Assembly: GCF_000686905.1 (NCBI RefSeq)
Contig: NZ_JMLW01000009.1
Span: forward strand, 1-64,000
Direction: 5' to 3'
DNA length: 64,000 bases
Origin: Marinospirillum insulare DSM 21763
Lineage (GTDB): Bacteria; Pseudomonadota; Gammaproteobacteria; Pseudomonadales; Halomonadaceae
Positions 56,144 to 63,694 of the stretch are shown one piece after another (position 1 is the stretch's first letter; every line of letters begins with the position of its first letter). The notes under the pieces were generated by a model. The model was not told where the DNA came from. It did no database searches and saw only the letters and a program-made list of their open reading frames with translations. Position numbers and translations under genes: made by a program.

Positions 56144-56650
56144 TTAGCAGTTTAGTTCAACAGGCTTAAGGACTTGTTCAGGGTGAGCATGCTCTTGCCA
56201 TAGTTCTAAATAAGTTTGTGCGTAGCCTGTAGGTTTTTGGTTGGGTGCTAGCTCGGCCAGGGGTAGTAGTACAAAGTCATGTTTAAGTAAGTCTGGGTAG
56301 GGAAGCTGCACACCATCCACCTCGCCACTGGCTTCGTCCCAACTAATAATGTCTAAGTCTAAAGCGCGTACATAAATGCTTTGGTCTGCTGGCATCAGGT
56401 ATTTTTCATTACCTTCAATACGCTTAAGCAGTTTATTTAATTCACCTGGTTTTAAACAAGTATAAAAACCAGCAACCAAGTTATAAAAAGGTGCACAGCT
56501 TTTTGCTTTAATTCCAACTGGTTGGGTTTCATACACTTGGCTAATGCTTAAATCCCCAAACTCAGTTTGCAAGGCCTGTAAGGCACGGCTAATTTGATAA
56601 TCACGCTCGTGGTTGCTGCCCAAACTAACCCAGCAGTAAACAGGTGTCAT
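56144..56650 (-). CDS. folK: HPPK-like pyrophosphokinase (FolK family, divergent)
   Basis: Related to 6-hydroxymethyl-7,8-dihydropterin pyrophosphokinase of folate synthesis. The N-terminal WVSLGSNHERD and the metal aspartates in RALDLDII are conserved. The mobile loop before them, normally containing RWGPR, is replaced (MPADQSIYVRALD), and the PHxxxxxRxF motif is PYPDLLKHDF. It may therefore be a paralogue with altered activity; Pseudomonas has a similar second FolK-like gene at the folB-cca locus. It overlaps folB by 4 bases. Confidence 0.75.
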   Translation of the reverse strand: MTPVYCWVSLGSNHERDYQISRALQALQTEFGDLSISQVYETQPVGIKAKSCAPFYNLVAGFYTCLKPGELNKLLKRIEGNEKYLMPADQSIYVRALDLDIISWDEASGEVDGVQLPYPDLLKHDFVLLPLAELAPNQKPTGYAQTYLELWQEHAHPEQVLKPVELNC

Positions 56651-57036
56651 AAAGTAGGCTCTTGGCGTTGGCGAGTAATTTTAACACCAACACTGGCAGC
56701 AGCAGGCACAGCACTAGGTTTGCGTAAGGTAAGGCTAACCTGTTGAGTATTAAAGTTATGTAGAAGCTGACTAGCTATTTTTTCAGCGAGGGTTTCAATT
56801 AAATCGTGGTGCTGAGACTGAGCTAAATTAATAACGAGCTCACTAACAGCTGCATAGTTAAGGGCTAAGTTTAAATCATCACTCGCAGCCGCTGGGCGAG
56901 TATCTGTGCTGAGTTCTAGGTCTAGCACCAGCTTTTGCTCAAACTGTTTTTCCCAATCAAATACACCGATACTAGCTAAAAAGCTTAACCCTTCAATAAA
57001 TACCGTATCTTCAAACTTACTTGTTGCCTTATGCAT
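56647..57036 (-). CDS. folB: Dihydroneopterin aldolase
   Basis: Cleaves 7,8-dihydroneopterin in folate synthesis. FolB/tunnelling fold features: FIEGLSFLASIGVFDWEKQ near the N-terminus, LNYAAVSELV, LIETLAEKIA, and catalytic Lys in SLTLRKPSAVP. Length 129 is typical. It overlaps tsaD by one base and the folK-like gene by 4 bases, forming tsaD-folB-folK. Confidence 0.92.
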   Translation of the reverse strand: MHKATSKFEDTVFIEGLSFLASIGVFDWEKQFEQKLVLDLELSTDTRPAAASDDLNLALNYAAVSELVINLAQSQHHDLIETLAEKIASQLLHNFNTQQVSLTLRKPSAVPAAASVGVKITRQRQEPTL

Positions 57037-58067
57037 TAGCCCAACCCCTGTAGTTCGGTTAATGGCCAGCGAGGTCTTAAAGGAGCAGGAGTAGCGCCAT
57101 CGCTCTGACCTGAAGCTAAGCGTTGTGCACCGGCAAAAGCAATCATTGCGCCATTGTCGGTACAGTAGGCTAAAGAAGGATAAAAAACCTGACCACCCAT
57201 GCCTTTTAAGTTCTTTTCTAACTGTTCGCGCAAATGTTGGTTAGCGCTGACACCACCAGCAATGACTAAACGCTTCATGCCAGTTTGTTTTAAAGCCCGT
57301 TTACACTTAATAACCAGCGTATCGACTACGGCATCCTGAAAAGCCCAAGCCACATCGGCCAAGGTTTGCTCGTCTAAAGGTGCTTCTTCTTTTAAACGGT
57401 TAACACAGGTGAGGGTGGCAGTTTTTAAACCACTAAAGCTAAAATCTAAACCAGGGCGATCAGTCATGGGGCGAGGAAAACGAAAGCGGCCCTGAGTGCC
57501 TTGTTCGGCTAGCTTGGCTAAACGTGGTCCACCCGGATAACCCAAGCCCATCATTTTAGCGGTTTTATCAAAAGCTTCACCGGCAGCATCGTCTAAAGAC
57601 TCGCCGAGTAATTCATATTCACCAAGGGCATCCACACGAATCAGCTGGGTGTGTCCACCTGAAACTAAAAGTGCAACAAAAGGAAACTCAGGGGGTGTTT
57701 GGTCTAATAAAGGTGCGAGTAAATGGCCTTCCATGTGATGCACACCCAAAGCAGGAATATCTAAAGCAAAGGCTAAGCTACGCGCCAAGCTTGCGCCGGT
57801 CATTAATGCACCAATTAGCCCAGGGCCAGCTGTATAAGCTACGCCTTCAAGGTCTTCGAGTGATAAGTCGGATTCAGCAAAAACCTGCCTAATTAAAGGG
57901 GTTAGTTTGCGCAAGTGGTCGCGAGAAGCTAATTCAGGAACTACACCACCGTACTGCTCGTGTAGCTCAACCTGGCTAAAGAGTGCATCGGCAATTAAGC
58001 CACGTTCAGTATCGTAAAGCGCTACGCCTGTTTCATCGCAGGAGGTTTCAATGCCCAGCACCAACAT
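57036..58067 (-). CDS. tsaD: tRNA threonylcarbamoyladenosine synthase catalytic subunit TsaD
   Basis: Transfers the threonylcarbamoyl group to A37 of ANN-decoding tRNAs, with TsaB and TsaE. ASKHA-fold motifs: [27 protein letters not shown], metal-binding His pair in [30 protein letters not shown]. Length 343 is typical. plsY, which often lies between tsaD and folB, is absent. Divergent from rpsU, the conserved arrangement. Confidence 0.96.
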   Translation of the reverse strand: MLVLGIETSCDETGVALYDTERGLIADALFSQVELHEQYGGVVPELASRDHLRKLTPLIRQVFAESDLSLEDLEGVAYTAGPGLIGALMTGASLARSLAFALDIPALGVHHMEGHLLAPLLDQTPPEFPFVALLVSGGHTQLIRVDALGEYELLGESLDDAAGEAFDKTAKMMGLGYPGGPRLAKLAEQGTQGRFRFPRPMTDRPGLDFSFSGLKTATLTCVNRLKEEAPLDEQTLADVAWAFQDAVVDTLVIKCKRALKQTGMKRLVIAGGVSANQHLREQLEKNLKGMGGQVFYPSLAYCTDNGAMIAFAGAQRLASGQSDGATPAPLRPRWPLTELQGLG

Positions 58068-58123
58068 AACCTAACCCTAGTTTCAAAATTTGGGCGGCTA
58101 GTATAAAGGAAGTGTATAAATAT

Positions 58124-58152
58124 TTGCACCGTGAAGCACAAAGAGGTAGAAT
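58124..58152 (+). promoter_or_regulatory. Promoter of rpsU-dnaG-rpoD
   Basis: TTGCAC (58124-58129), 17-base spacer, TAGAAT (58147-58152), ending 60 bases before the rpsU ATG, in the divergent gap with tsaD. Confidence 0.7.
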
Positions 58153-58212
58153 TTTTCGCTTGTAGTATTCCTAAAACCTATGTAGTTAACCTTCTTAAGG
58201 ACGGTGATTTTA

Positions 58213-58428
58213 ATGCCTGTAATTAAAGTCAAAGACAATGAGCCGTTTGACGTCGCACTGCGTCGTTTCAAGCGTTCTTGCGAAAAAGCTGGTGTTCTAG
58301 CTGATGTACGTCGTCGTGAATTTTACGAAAAGCCCACAGCTGAGCGCAAGCGCAAGAAAGCAGCAGCGGTTAAGCGCCATCAGAAAAAACTTCAGCGTGA
58401 ACAGCGTCGTTTTGAGCGGATGTATTAA
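58213..58428 (+). CDS. rpsU: 30S ribosomal protein S21
   Basis: Small basic ribosomal protein needed for translation initiation on structured messages. The 71-residue product [18 protein letters not shown]... matches S21 in full, including the Arg/Lys-rich C-terminus. ATG 58213 is chosen (GGTGA 6 bases upstream) because it gives the standard N-terminus; the GTG 9 bases earlier is not needed. First gene of the macromolecular synthesis operon, followed by a terminator. Confidence 0.97.
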   Translation: MPVIKVKDNEPFDVALRRFKRSCEKAGVLADVRRREFYEKPTAERKRKKAAAVKRHQKKLQREQRRFERMY

Positions 58429-58484
58429 TACACCGTTAAAAATCGCTTAGTAGTTATGGAGTTGTCTTGACCAAGGCATCCCCT

Positions 58485-58522
58485 AAACGAGTCTTAAATT
58501 ATTTGATTTAAGGCTCGTTTTT
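58485..58522 (+). terminator. Internal terminator between rpsU and dnaG
   Basis: A 15-bp stem with one mismatch (AAACGAG.CTTAAAT with ATTTAAG.CTCGTTT) and 6-base loop, followed by T5. E. coli also has a terminator here that keeps dnaG expression low relative to rpsU. Confidence 0.85.
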
Positions 58523-58565
58523 AGTTTCAGCTCTAAGAGCAGTAAGTTTTTAAATTGAGGTGCTA

Positions 58566-60377
58566 ATGAGCGGCCGCATCCCCCAGGCATTTATAGATGA
58601 CCTAGTTGCTCGCAGCGATGTGGCAGATGTTGTTGGTGCGCGTATTAACCTCAAAAAAACGGGCAAAAACTACTCAGCCCTTTGTCCCTTTCATAACGAA
58701 AAATCCCCTTCTTTTAGTATTAACCCAGATAAACAGTTTTATTACTGCTTTGGTTGTGGTGCCAGTGGCAATGCACTCACTTTTTTAATGGAATACGATA
58801 ACCTAGAATTTGTTGAAGCAGTAGAAACACTGGCAAGAAGTCAGGGCGTGCAAGTACCAAGAGAAGACTTTCGTGGAAACCAAAAATCTAGCCAAGCCCA
58901 CCAAGAGCAAAAAAAACAAACAGATCAACGCTTAGCCTGTATGGAAGCGGCCAAAAACTATTACCAGCAAGTCATGCGTCAAGGTGAAGGCAAGCTAGGT
59001 TTAGATTACTTCAACCAGCAGCGTGGTTTAAGTGATGAGCTGCTTAATAACTACGCACTAGGCGTAGCACCCGAAGGTTGGGAAGGTTTAAAAAAACACC
59101 TCAACCAAGCAGGCTTTAGCGAAGCACTACAAATTGAACTCGGTTTGCTAGTAAAAAAAGAAGACACAGGTCGAGTTTATGACCGATTTCGTAACCGAGT
59201 TGTTTTCCCAATTCGCAATACTAAAGGTCATACGGTAGGTTTTGGTGGGCGAGTTTTAGATGACAGCAAACCCAAATATTTAAATTCACCCGAAACCCCG
59301 CTCTTTCATAAAAGTGAAGAGCTTTATGGTTTATACGAAGCCAGAAAACAACCGGGTAGATTAGACAGGCTGCTAGTAGTAGAAGGTTATATGGATGTGG
59401 TCGCCCTAGCTCAGCAAGGCATTCATTGGGCCGTTGCTACCCTAGGTACCGCAGCCAGTGAAGAACACCTTAAAAGAATTTTTCGCCTAGTTAACGAAGT
59501 GGTTTTTTGCTTCGATGGCGACGCAGCCGGTACCCAAGCGGCAGCGCGAGCCATGCAAACCTTGTTGCCCCTGATTAATGATGGTCGCCATGCCCGCTTT
59601 TTATTTTTACCTGCTGGCGAAGACCCAGACACCCTAGTACGCAAAGAAGGGGCAGGTTTATTTGAGCAACGTGTAAACCAAGCCATGCCTTTAGCAGAGT
59701 ACCTAGTTAGCTACCTGCGCCAAGATTTAGACTTAAACCTATTAGATGACCAGGCACGCATGGCGCAGGCCGCAAGGCCGCTTATACAAAACCTAGCCGA
59801 TGGTTTATTAAAACGTAGACTAGTTTCACACCTGCAAAGCTTAACAGGCTTGACTAGCGAAGATTTGCAAGCCGAACACTTGCCGATTAAACAGCAGACT
59901 TATCAACCAATAAAAGAAAAAGTAATCACAGAAAATACTAGCCGAACCTTGCCAGCTGAAGAAAAGCTACTACGCTTATTGGTACGTTATCCAGACCTAA
60001 TAAGCCAAGTACCAGAAAAGCTAGAAATAGAAACACAACGCAATGCATCGGCAGAAGTTTTGCACAGCCTACTTGAATACCTGCGCAAGAGTCCGCATAT
60101 AACAACACAAGTACTCATGGCTTATTGGTCAGGAACCAACGAAGGTGAAGCCTATTTGCAACGTGCCAGGCTAGCACTAGAATTAAACCGTGAAACCGCA
60201 GCCGAAGAAATACAGGCGATTTCACACTATTTAATAAACCGTAAAGCAGAAGAGCAAGTTGAAGCGCGTTACAGCGACTTACTGGGACAGCCTGAATCGT
60301 CCCAGTTACCAGCGGCAGAGATGCAAGAACTCTGGAAGCTAGTACAACAAAAGCATCTTAAATCAGAAGATAAATAG
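58566..60377 (+). CDS. dnaG: DNA primase
   Basis: Makes RNA primers at the replication fork. N-terminal zinc finger (CPFHNEKSPSF ... YYCFGCGASGN), RNA polymerase domain with TOPRIM motifs (VEGYMDVVAL catalytic Glu; FDGDAAG metal Asp pair), and a C-terminal helical domain for DnaB helicase. 603 residues; E. coli 581. I chose ATG 58566 with GAGG 5 bases upstream. The yqeY-like gene often found between rpsU and dnaG in Pseudomonas is absent. Confidence 0.96.
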   Translation: MSGRIPQAFIDDLVARSDVADVVGARINLKKTGKNYSALCPFHNEKSPSFSINPDKQFYYCFGCGASGNALTFLMEYDNLEFVEAVETLARSQGVQVPREDFRGNQKSSQAHQEQKKQTDQRLACMEAAKNYYQQVMRQGEGKLGLDYFNQQRGLSDELLNNYALGVAPEGWEGLKKHLNQAGFSEALQIELGLLVKKEDTGRVYDRFRNRVVFPIRNTKGHTVGFGGRVLDDSKPKYLNSPETPLFHKSEELYGLYEARKQPGRLDRLLVVEGYMDVVALAQQGIHWAVATLGTAASEEHLKRIFRLVNEVVFCFDGDAAGTQAAARAMQTLLPLINDGRHARFLFLPAGEDPDTLVRKEGAGLFEQRVNQAMPLAEYLVSYLRQDLDLNLLDDQARMAQAARPLIQNLADGLLKRRLVSHLQSLTGLTSEDLQAEHLPIKQQTYQPIKEKVITENTSRTLPAEEKLLRLLVRYPDLISQVPEKLEIETQRNASAEVLHSLLEYLRKSPHITTQVLMAYWSGTNEGEAYLQRARLALELNRETAAEEIQAISHYLINRKAEEQVEARYSDLLGQPESSQLPAAEMQELWKLVQQKHLKSEDK

Positions 60378-60403
60378 ACGGTCGAACGCGAAACTGCTAT
60401 AAT
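60375..60403 (+). promoter_or_regulatory. Candidate internal promoter for rpoD
   Basis: TAGACG (60375-60380), 17-base spacer, TGC plus perfect TATAAT (60398-60403), an extended -10 type. The -10 box lies in the centre of a perfect 7-base inverted repeat, CGCGAAA (60387-60393) and TTTCGCG (60403-60409). The -35 hexamer overlaps the dnaG stop codon. Confidence 0.6.
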
Positions 60404-60417
60404 TTCGCGCCTAACTT

Positions 60418-60452
60418 AAGGCAGGCTGTAATATTCAATGGTCTGCCTTTTT
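60418..60452 (+). terminator. Stem-loop between dnaG and rpoD
   Basis: AAGGCAG pairs with CTGCCTT across an 18-base loop, followed by TTTTT. It lies after the candidate rpoD promoter, so it would sit in the rpoD leader; it may reduce read-through or act as a processing site. Confidence 0.55.
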
Positions 60453-60489
60453 ATATCCATATTTCTTGCACAGCTGAGATAGGGGTTCT

Positions 60490-62346
60490 ATGTCCGGGAA
60501 AGCGCAGCAGCAATCTCGATTGAAAGAATTGATCGCCCGTGGTAAAGAGCAGGGTTACCTGACTTACACGGAAGTTAATGATCATTTGCCGGAAGAAATT
60601 TCTGATCCGGATCAAGTCGAAGATATAATTCGTATGATCAACGATATGGGTATTCCTGTCAGTGAGGAAGCCCCGGACATGGAAACTTTGCTCATGACCG
60701 ACGGTGATTCAACCGACGAGTCAGCAGCCGAAGAAGCCGTGGCCGCACTAGCCGCTGTAGAAGGTGATGCAGGTCGCACCACCGACCCAGTGCGCATGTA
60801 TATGCGTGAAATGGGTGCAGTAGAGCTACTCACCCGTGAAGGCGAAATTGTTATAGCTAAACGAATCGAAGAAGGTATTCGTGAAGTTATGCACGCCCTC
60901 GCTTATGTGCCAGGCACAGTTGAAAGTATTCTTGAAGCCTATGACGTGGTTGCAGCAGCCGAAAATGGCCGCTTAACTGATGTTTTTGCAGGCTTTATAG
61001 ACCCAGTCGATGATATACCTCCACCAGGTCCTGCACCTACGCCAGCTCCAAAGCCTAAAGCCGCCGCCAAAGATGATGACGACGAAGATGCTGAAGAGGG
61101 CGAGGAGGAAGAGGAAGAAGAAGCAACCGTTAGTGGACCAGACCCAGAAGAATCACGGATTCGTTTTGGTGCATTAAGGGATCAGCTAGTTAAAGCTCGC
61201 AAAGCAATAGACAAGCATGGCTTTGCACATGAGAAAACCCAAACAGAGCTTAATAAACTAGGTGAGCATTTTGCACCCTTCAAGCTAGCTAACAAGCACT
61301 ATGAGCGCGTGGTTAGCAATGCCAGAGGTGCAGTTGCCGATATTCGTAATCAAGAACGTCAAATTATGCGTTTTTGTGTTGGTAAAGCAAAAATGCCCCG
61401 TGCTGATTTTATTGCCACTTTTCCAGGCAATGAAACCAACAGCCAATGGGTTGATGACGTTATTGCCAAAGATGACACCATCGGCAAAAAAGTACGCTCC
61501 TACAGCCTAGACATTAAGCGTTGCCAGCGACGCATTAAAGCACACGAAGAAGCCTTTAACCTGAGTGTTGCAGAGTTAAAAGAAATTAACCGCCGTTTAT
61601 CTATAGGTGAAGCGAAAAGTCGCCGCGCCAAAAAAGAAATGGTGGAAGCTAACCTACGCTTGGTTATTTCGATTGCTAAAAAATACACCAACCGTGGCTT
61701 ACAGTTCTTAGACCTTATTCAAGAAGGCAATATCGGCCTAATGAAAGCGGTTGATAAGTTTGAATTCCGCCGTGGTTATAAGTTTTCTACCTATGCAACC
61801 TGGTGGATACGTCAAGCTATTACACGCTCGATTGCCGACCAAGCGCGTACTATTCGTATTCCTGTACACATGATTGAAACCATTAATAAAATCAACCGTG
61901 TACAACGTCAAATGCTACAAGAAATGGGACGCGAACCAACACCAGAAGAGTTGGGTGAACGCCTTGAAATGCCAGAAGACAAGGTGCGCAAAGTACTCAA
62001 AATTGCCAAAGAGCCCATTTCGATGGAAACGCCCATTGGTGATGATGAAGATTCACATTTAGGTGACTTTATCGAGGATACTAACCAAGAATCCCCGATA
62101 GACTCAGCAACTGAAGAAGGCTTAATAGAAGCCACTCGTTCAGTTCTGTCAGGTCTAACCGCCCGTGAATCTAAAGTGCTGCGTATGCGTTTTGGTATTG
62201 ATATGAACGCCGACCACACGCTAGAAGAAGTAGGCAAACAGTTTGATGTAACGCGAGAGCGCATTCGTCAAATAGAAGCCAAGGCATTGCGTAAGCTACG
62301 CCATCCTTCACGTTGCGATTCGCTACGTTCTTTCCTAGACGAGTAG
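60490..62346 (+). CDS. rpoD: RNA polymerase sigma-70 factor RpoD
   Basis: Housekeeping sigma factor. Region 1.1 (about 1-75), 1.2 ([11 protein letters not shown]), non-conserved region (about 125-370) with an acidic run near residues 195-215 (Asp then Glu repeats), regions 2.1-2.4 ([36 protein letters not shown]), 3, and 4.2 helix-turn-helix ([20 protein letters not shown]). Length 618 matches E. coli (613). It is the last gene of rpsU-dnaG-rpoD. Confidence 0.97.
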   Translation: MSGKAQQQSRLKELIARGKEQGYLTYTEVNDHLPEEISDPDQVEDIIRMINDMGIPVSEEAPDMETLLMTDGDSTDESAAEEAVAALAAVEGDAGRTTDPVRMYMREMGAVELLTREGEIVIAKRIEEGIREVMHALAYVPGTVESILEAYDVVAAAENGRLTDVFAGFIDPVDDIPPPGPAPTPAPKPKAAAKDDDDEDAEEGEEEEEEEATVSGPDPEESRIRFGALRDQLVKARKAIDKHGFAHEKTQTELNKLGEHFAPFKLANKHYERVVSNARGAVADIRNQERQIMRFCVGKAKMPRADFIATFPGNETNSQWVDDVIAKDDTIGKKVRSYSLDIKRCQRRIKAHEEAFNLSVAELKEINRRLSIGEAKSRRAKKEMVEANLRLVISIAKKYTNRGLQFLDLIQEGNIGLMKAVDKFEFRRGYKFSTYATWWIRQAITRSIADQARTIRIPVHMIETINKINRVQRQMLQEMGREPTPEELGERLEMPEDKVRKVLKIAKEPISMETPIGDDEDSHLGDFIEDTNQESPIDSATEEGLIEATRSVLSGLTARESKVLRMRFGIDMNADHTLEEVGKQFDVTRERIRQIEAKALRKLRHPSRCDSLRSFLDE

Positions 62347-62381
62347 AAAAGGCGAATAGCTAAAATAATTATCAGAAGGTC

Positions 62382-62409
62382 TTGATTCATCAGGGCTTTC
62401 TGGTATTAT
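62382..62409 (+). promoter_or_regulatory. Promoter of tRNA-Ile2
   Basis: TTGATT (62382-62387), 16-base spacer, TGG plus TATTAT (62404-62409), ending 13 bases before the tRNA. The tRNA may be transcribed alone. Confidence 0.6.
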
Positions 62410-62422
62410 TCACACCGTTTTA

Positions 62423-62499
62423 GGGCCTTTAGCTCAGTTGGTTAGAGCGCGCGACTCATAATCGCTCGGTCGCTGGTTCGAGTCCAGCAAGGCCCACCA
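62423..62499 (+). tRNA. tRNA-Ile2 (anticodon CAT, lysidine-modified)
   Basis: A 77-base cloverleaf with acceptor GGGCCTT/AAGGCCC, discriminator A and encoded CCA. The anticodon is CAT, but the anticodon stem and loop (GCGACTCATAATCGC) match E. coli ileX rather than a Met tRNA, so TilS would modify it to read AUA. ileX also follows rpoD in E. coli, which supports the call. Confidence 0.93.
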
Positions 62500-62521
62500 A
62501 AAATTTAAGAAGTAAGAAACT

Positions 62522-62548
62522 AAAAAGCACCCTTAGGGGTGCTTTTTT
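62522..62548. terminator. Bidirectional terminator after tRNA-Ile2
   Basis: AAAAAGCACC pairs with GGTGCTTTTT with T6 on the plus strand and T5 on the minus strand. It can end both the tRNA transcript and the toxin-antitoxin operon that runs toward it. Confidence 0.85.
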
Positions 62549-62552
62549 GCGT

Positions 62553-62834
62553 TTATAAAGGCGGCCATTGCCTAGCGGTGTGTACGATATTTAAAAGCCA
62601 TACCTGTTTATCGACAATTTCATACACTGCCATATAGTTGTTATGAATCACCAATTCAAAGGTATTCGCTAATCTTCCTTCTCTGCCAGCTCTTGGGTGG
62701 TCTTCAAGCATTGCTATTTTGCTAGATATTAAATTATCAATATCTAAGGCTGCTAAGGGATTTTTTGCTTCAAGGTAATCAAAAATTGCGATACGGTCGC
62801 TGATAGCCTCGGGTGTCCACAGTAGCTCTATCAT
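62553..62834 (-). CDS. RelE/ParE-family toxin
   Basis: Probable toxin of a type II toxin-antitoxin pair. The 93-residue protein has the ParE/RelE pattern: WTPEAISDRIAIFDYLEAKNP at the start, MLEDHPRAGREGRL in the middle, and ELVIHNNYMAVYEIVDKQVWLLNIVHTARQWP at the end, read as separate conserved strands. Whether it targets gyrase (ParE) or ribosome-bound mRNA (RelE) cannot be told. It overlaps the antitoxin gene by 4 bases. Confidence 0.85.
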   Translation of the reverse strand: MIELLWTPEAISDRIAIFDYLEAKNPLAALDIDNLISSKIAMLEDHPRAGREGRLANTFELVIHNNYMAVYEIVDKQVWLLNIVHTARQWPPL

Positions 62835-63109
62835 TTAGCTAGTGTAATTGTAGCTGCACGTTTAGCAGCAAAAGCTGCCTCAACATCAGTATTAGAAGTC
62901 AGCTTACCTGCTTTTGCTGAGGAACGAGATTGCTCTATCTTTTTCATAAGCCAAGTATCGTACTCCAAGCTTTGTTCCTGTTGAGCTACGTAATTTCGCA
63001 TAAAATCGCGCAAGAGTTGAGCGGCGGAACGATCCTGAAATTTAGCAAGCTGAGAAAACTCTGTTTTTAAAGCATCATCGACTCTAAAAGTAAAAGTAGC
63101 GTTACTCAT
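62831..63109 (-). CDS. Ribbon-helix-helix antitoxin
   Basis: Antitoxin partner of the RelE/ParE toxin. The N-terminal 40 residues fit a ribbon-helix-helix DNA-binding domain (ATFTFRVDDALKTEFSQLA, then QLLRDFMRNYV). The remaining 50 residues are charged and would bind the toxin. 92 residues; it precedes and overlaps the toxin by 4 bases, the usual order. It probably represses its own promoter. Confidence 0.83.
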   Translation of the reverse strand: MSNATFTFRVDDALKTEFSQLAKFQDRSAAQLLRDFMRNYVAQQEQSLEYDTWLMKKIEQSRSSAKAGKLTSNTDVEAAFAAKRAATITLAK

Positions 63110-63218
63110 AATATTACCTCAATGTGTTACAAGTTAAGTATATAGTAGCACAAAGAAAGGTAGTCACCAGCAGAACTTGTTCTAAACAACTAGACACGCT
63201 TAAGTTAGAATACACACC

Positions 63219-63313
63219 TTAAGGCTTCAGGTCGTCTTTAAAGCGCTGTATCTGTTGCATTCCTTGGTGTAGTAAAGAAACTATACCGATCTTGTTATTA
63301 GCACCTTGCTCAT
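63219..63313 (-). pseudogene. Remnant of a ParE-family toxin gene
   Basis: Directly after the ParD-like gene an overlapping ATG (63311-63313) starts a frame of only 10 codons. In another frame the sequence 63219-63305 reads IGIVSLLHQGMQQIQRF..., close to the C-terminus of ParE toxins (the IVRILHQRMD type), and ends in a stop at 63219. The start and the end of a toxin gene therefore seem joined, with the middle lost. It is too short to be active. Confidence 0.5.
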
Positions 63314-63570
63314 GCTGGTTGCTTATTACGGTTAATAATGTCCGAAGCTGTCAGGCTGTGATAGGAAGACTCAGGCGCATCAAAGGCCAGTTTCAATTCA
63401 GCTTTTAAGGCTTCAAAGCTTAAAGATTCTACTCGCTCTTTATCGCGTCGAATGAGGTCGCGAATGTATTCACTTACATTATCGTAGCTACCTTGTTCGC
63501 CAGTGTTGGCTGCTACAAAGTTACTCAGCTGTCCTTTAATACGTACAGTAATAGTAGTTGCTTGCGTCAT
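63310..63570 (-). CDS. Orphan ParD-like antitoxin
   Basis: Ribbon-helix-helix antitoxin of 86 residues: TITVRIKGQLSNFVAAN and DNVSEYIRDLIRRDKERVE are typical of ParD. I chose ATG 63570 (GAGGA 9 bases upstream); an upstream ATG would add 8 residues. Its toxin is missing except for the remnant at 63219-63313, so it may persist as an antidote or simply be decaying. Confidence 0.78.
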   Translation of the reverse strand: MTQATTITVRIKGQLSNFVAANTGEQGSYDNVSEYIRDLIRRDKERVESLSFEALKAELKLAFDAPESSYHSLTASDIINRNKQPA

Positions 63571-63655
63571 TGGCTTAATCCTCTTGTTTAGCATGTATTA
63601 AATATAGCCAATAAACACTAGAAAACCAATACAAGCGTTAGCAAGCGTCTAAAAC

Positions 63656-63684
63656 ATCCGTGTTTTATCTGTGTTATCTGTGGC
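63656..63684. repeat. Three imperfect ATCYGTG tandem units
   Basis: The units ATCCGTGTTTT, ATCTGTGTT and ATCTGTGGC follow one another directly, 11 bases from the end of tex. I recall similar strings in intergenic DNA of unrelated bacteria, without a known function; this is recollection, not a search. Confidence 0.6.
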
Positions 63685-63694
63685 TAGCTTTTAT

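Noticed and set aside
62423-62499. tRNA-Met call for the CAT anticodon
   Set aside because: The anticodon arm and the position after rpoD match E. coli ileX (tRNA-Ile2), not initiator or elongator Met.
62423-63694. Integrative element at tRNA-Ile2
   Set aside because: I looked for a duplicated tRNA 3' end downstream and for an integrase; neither is present in the window.
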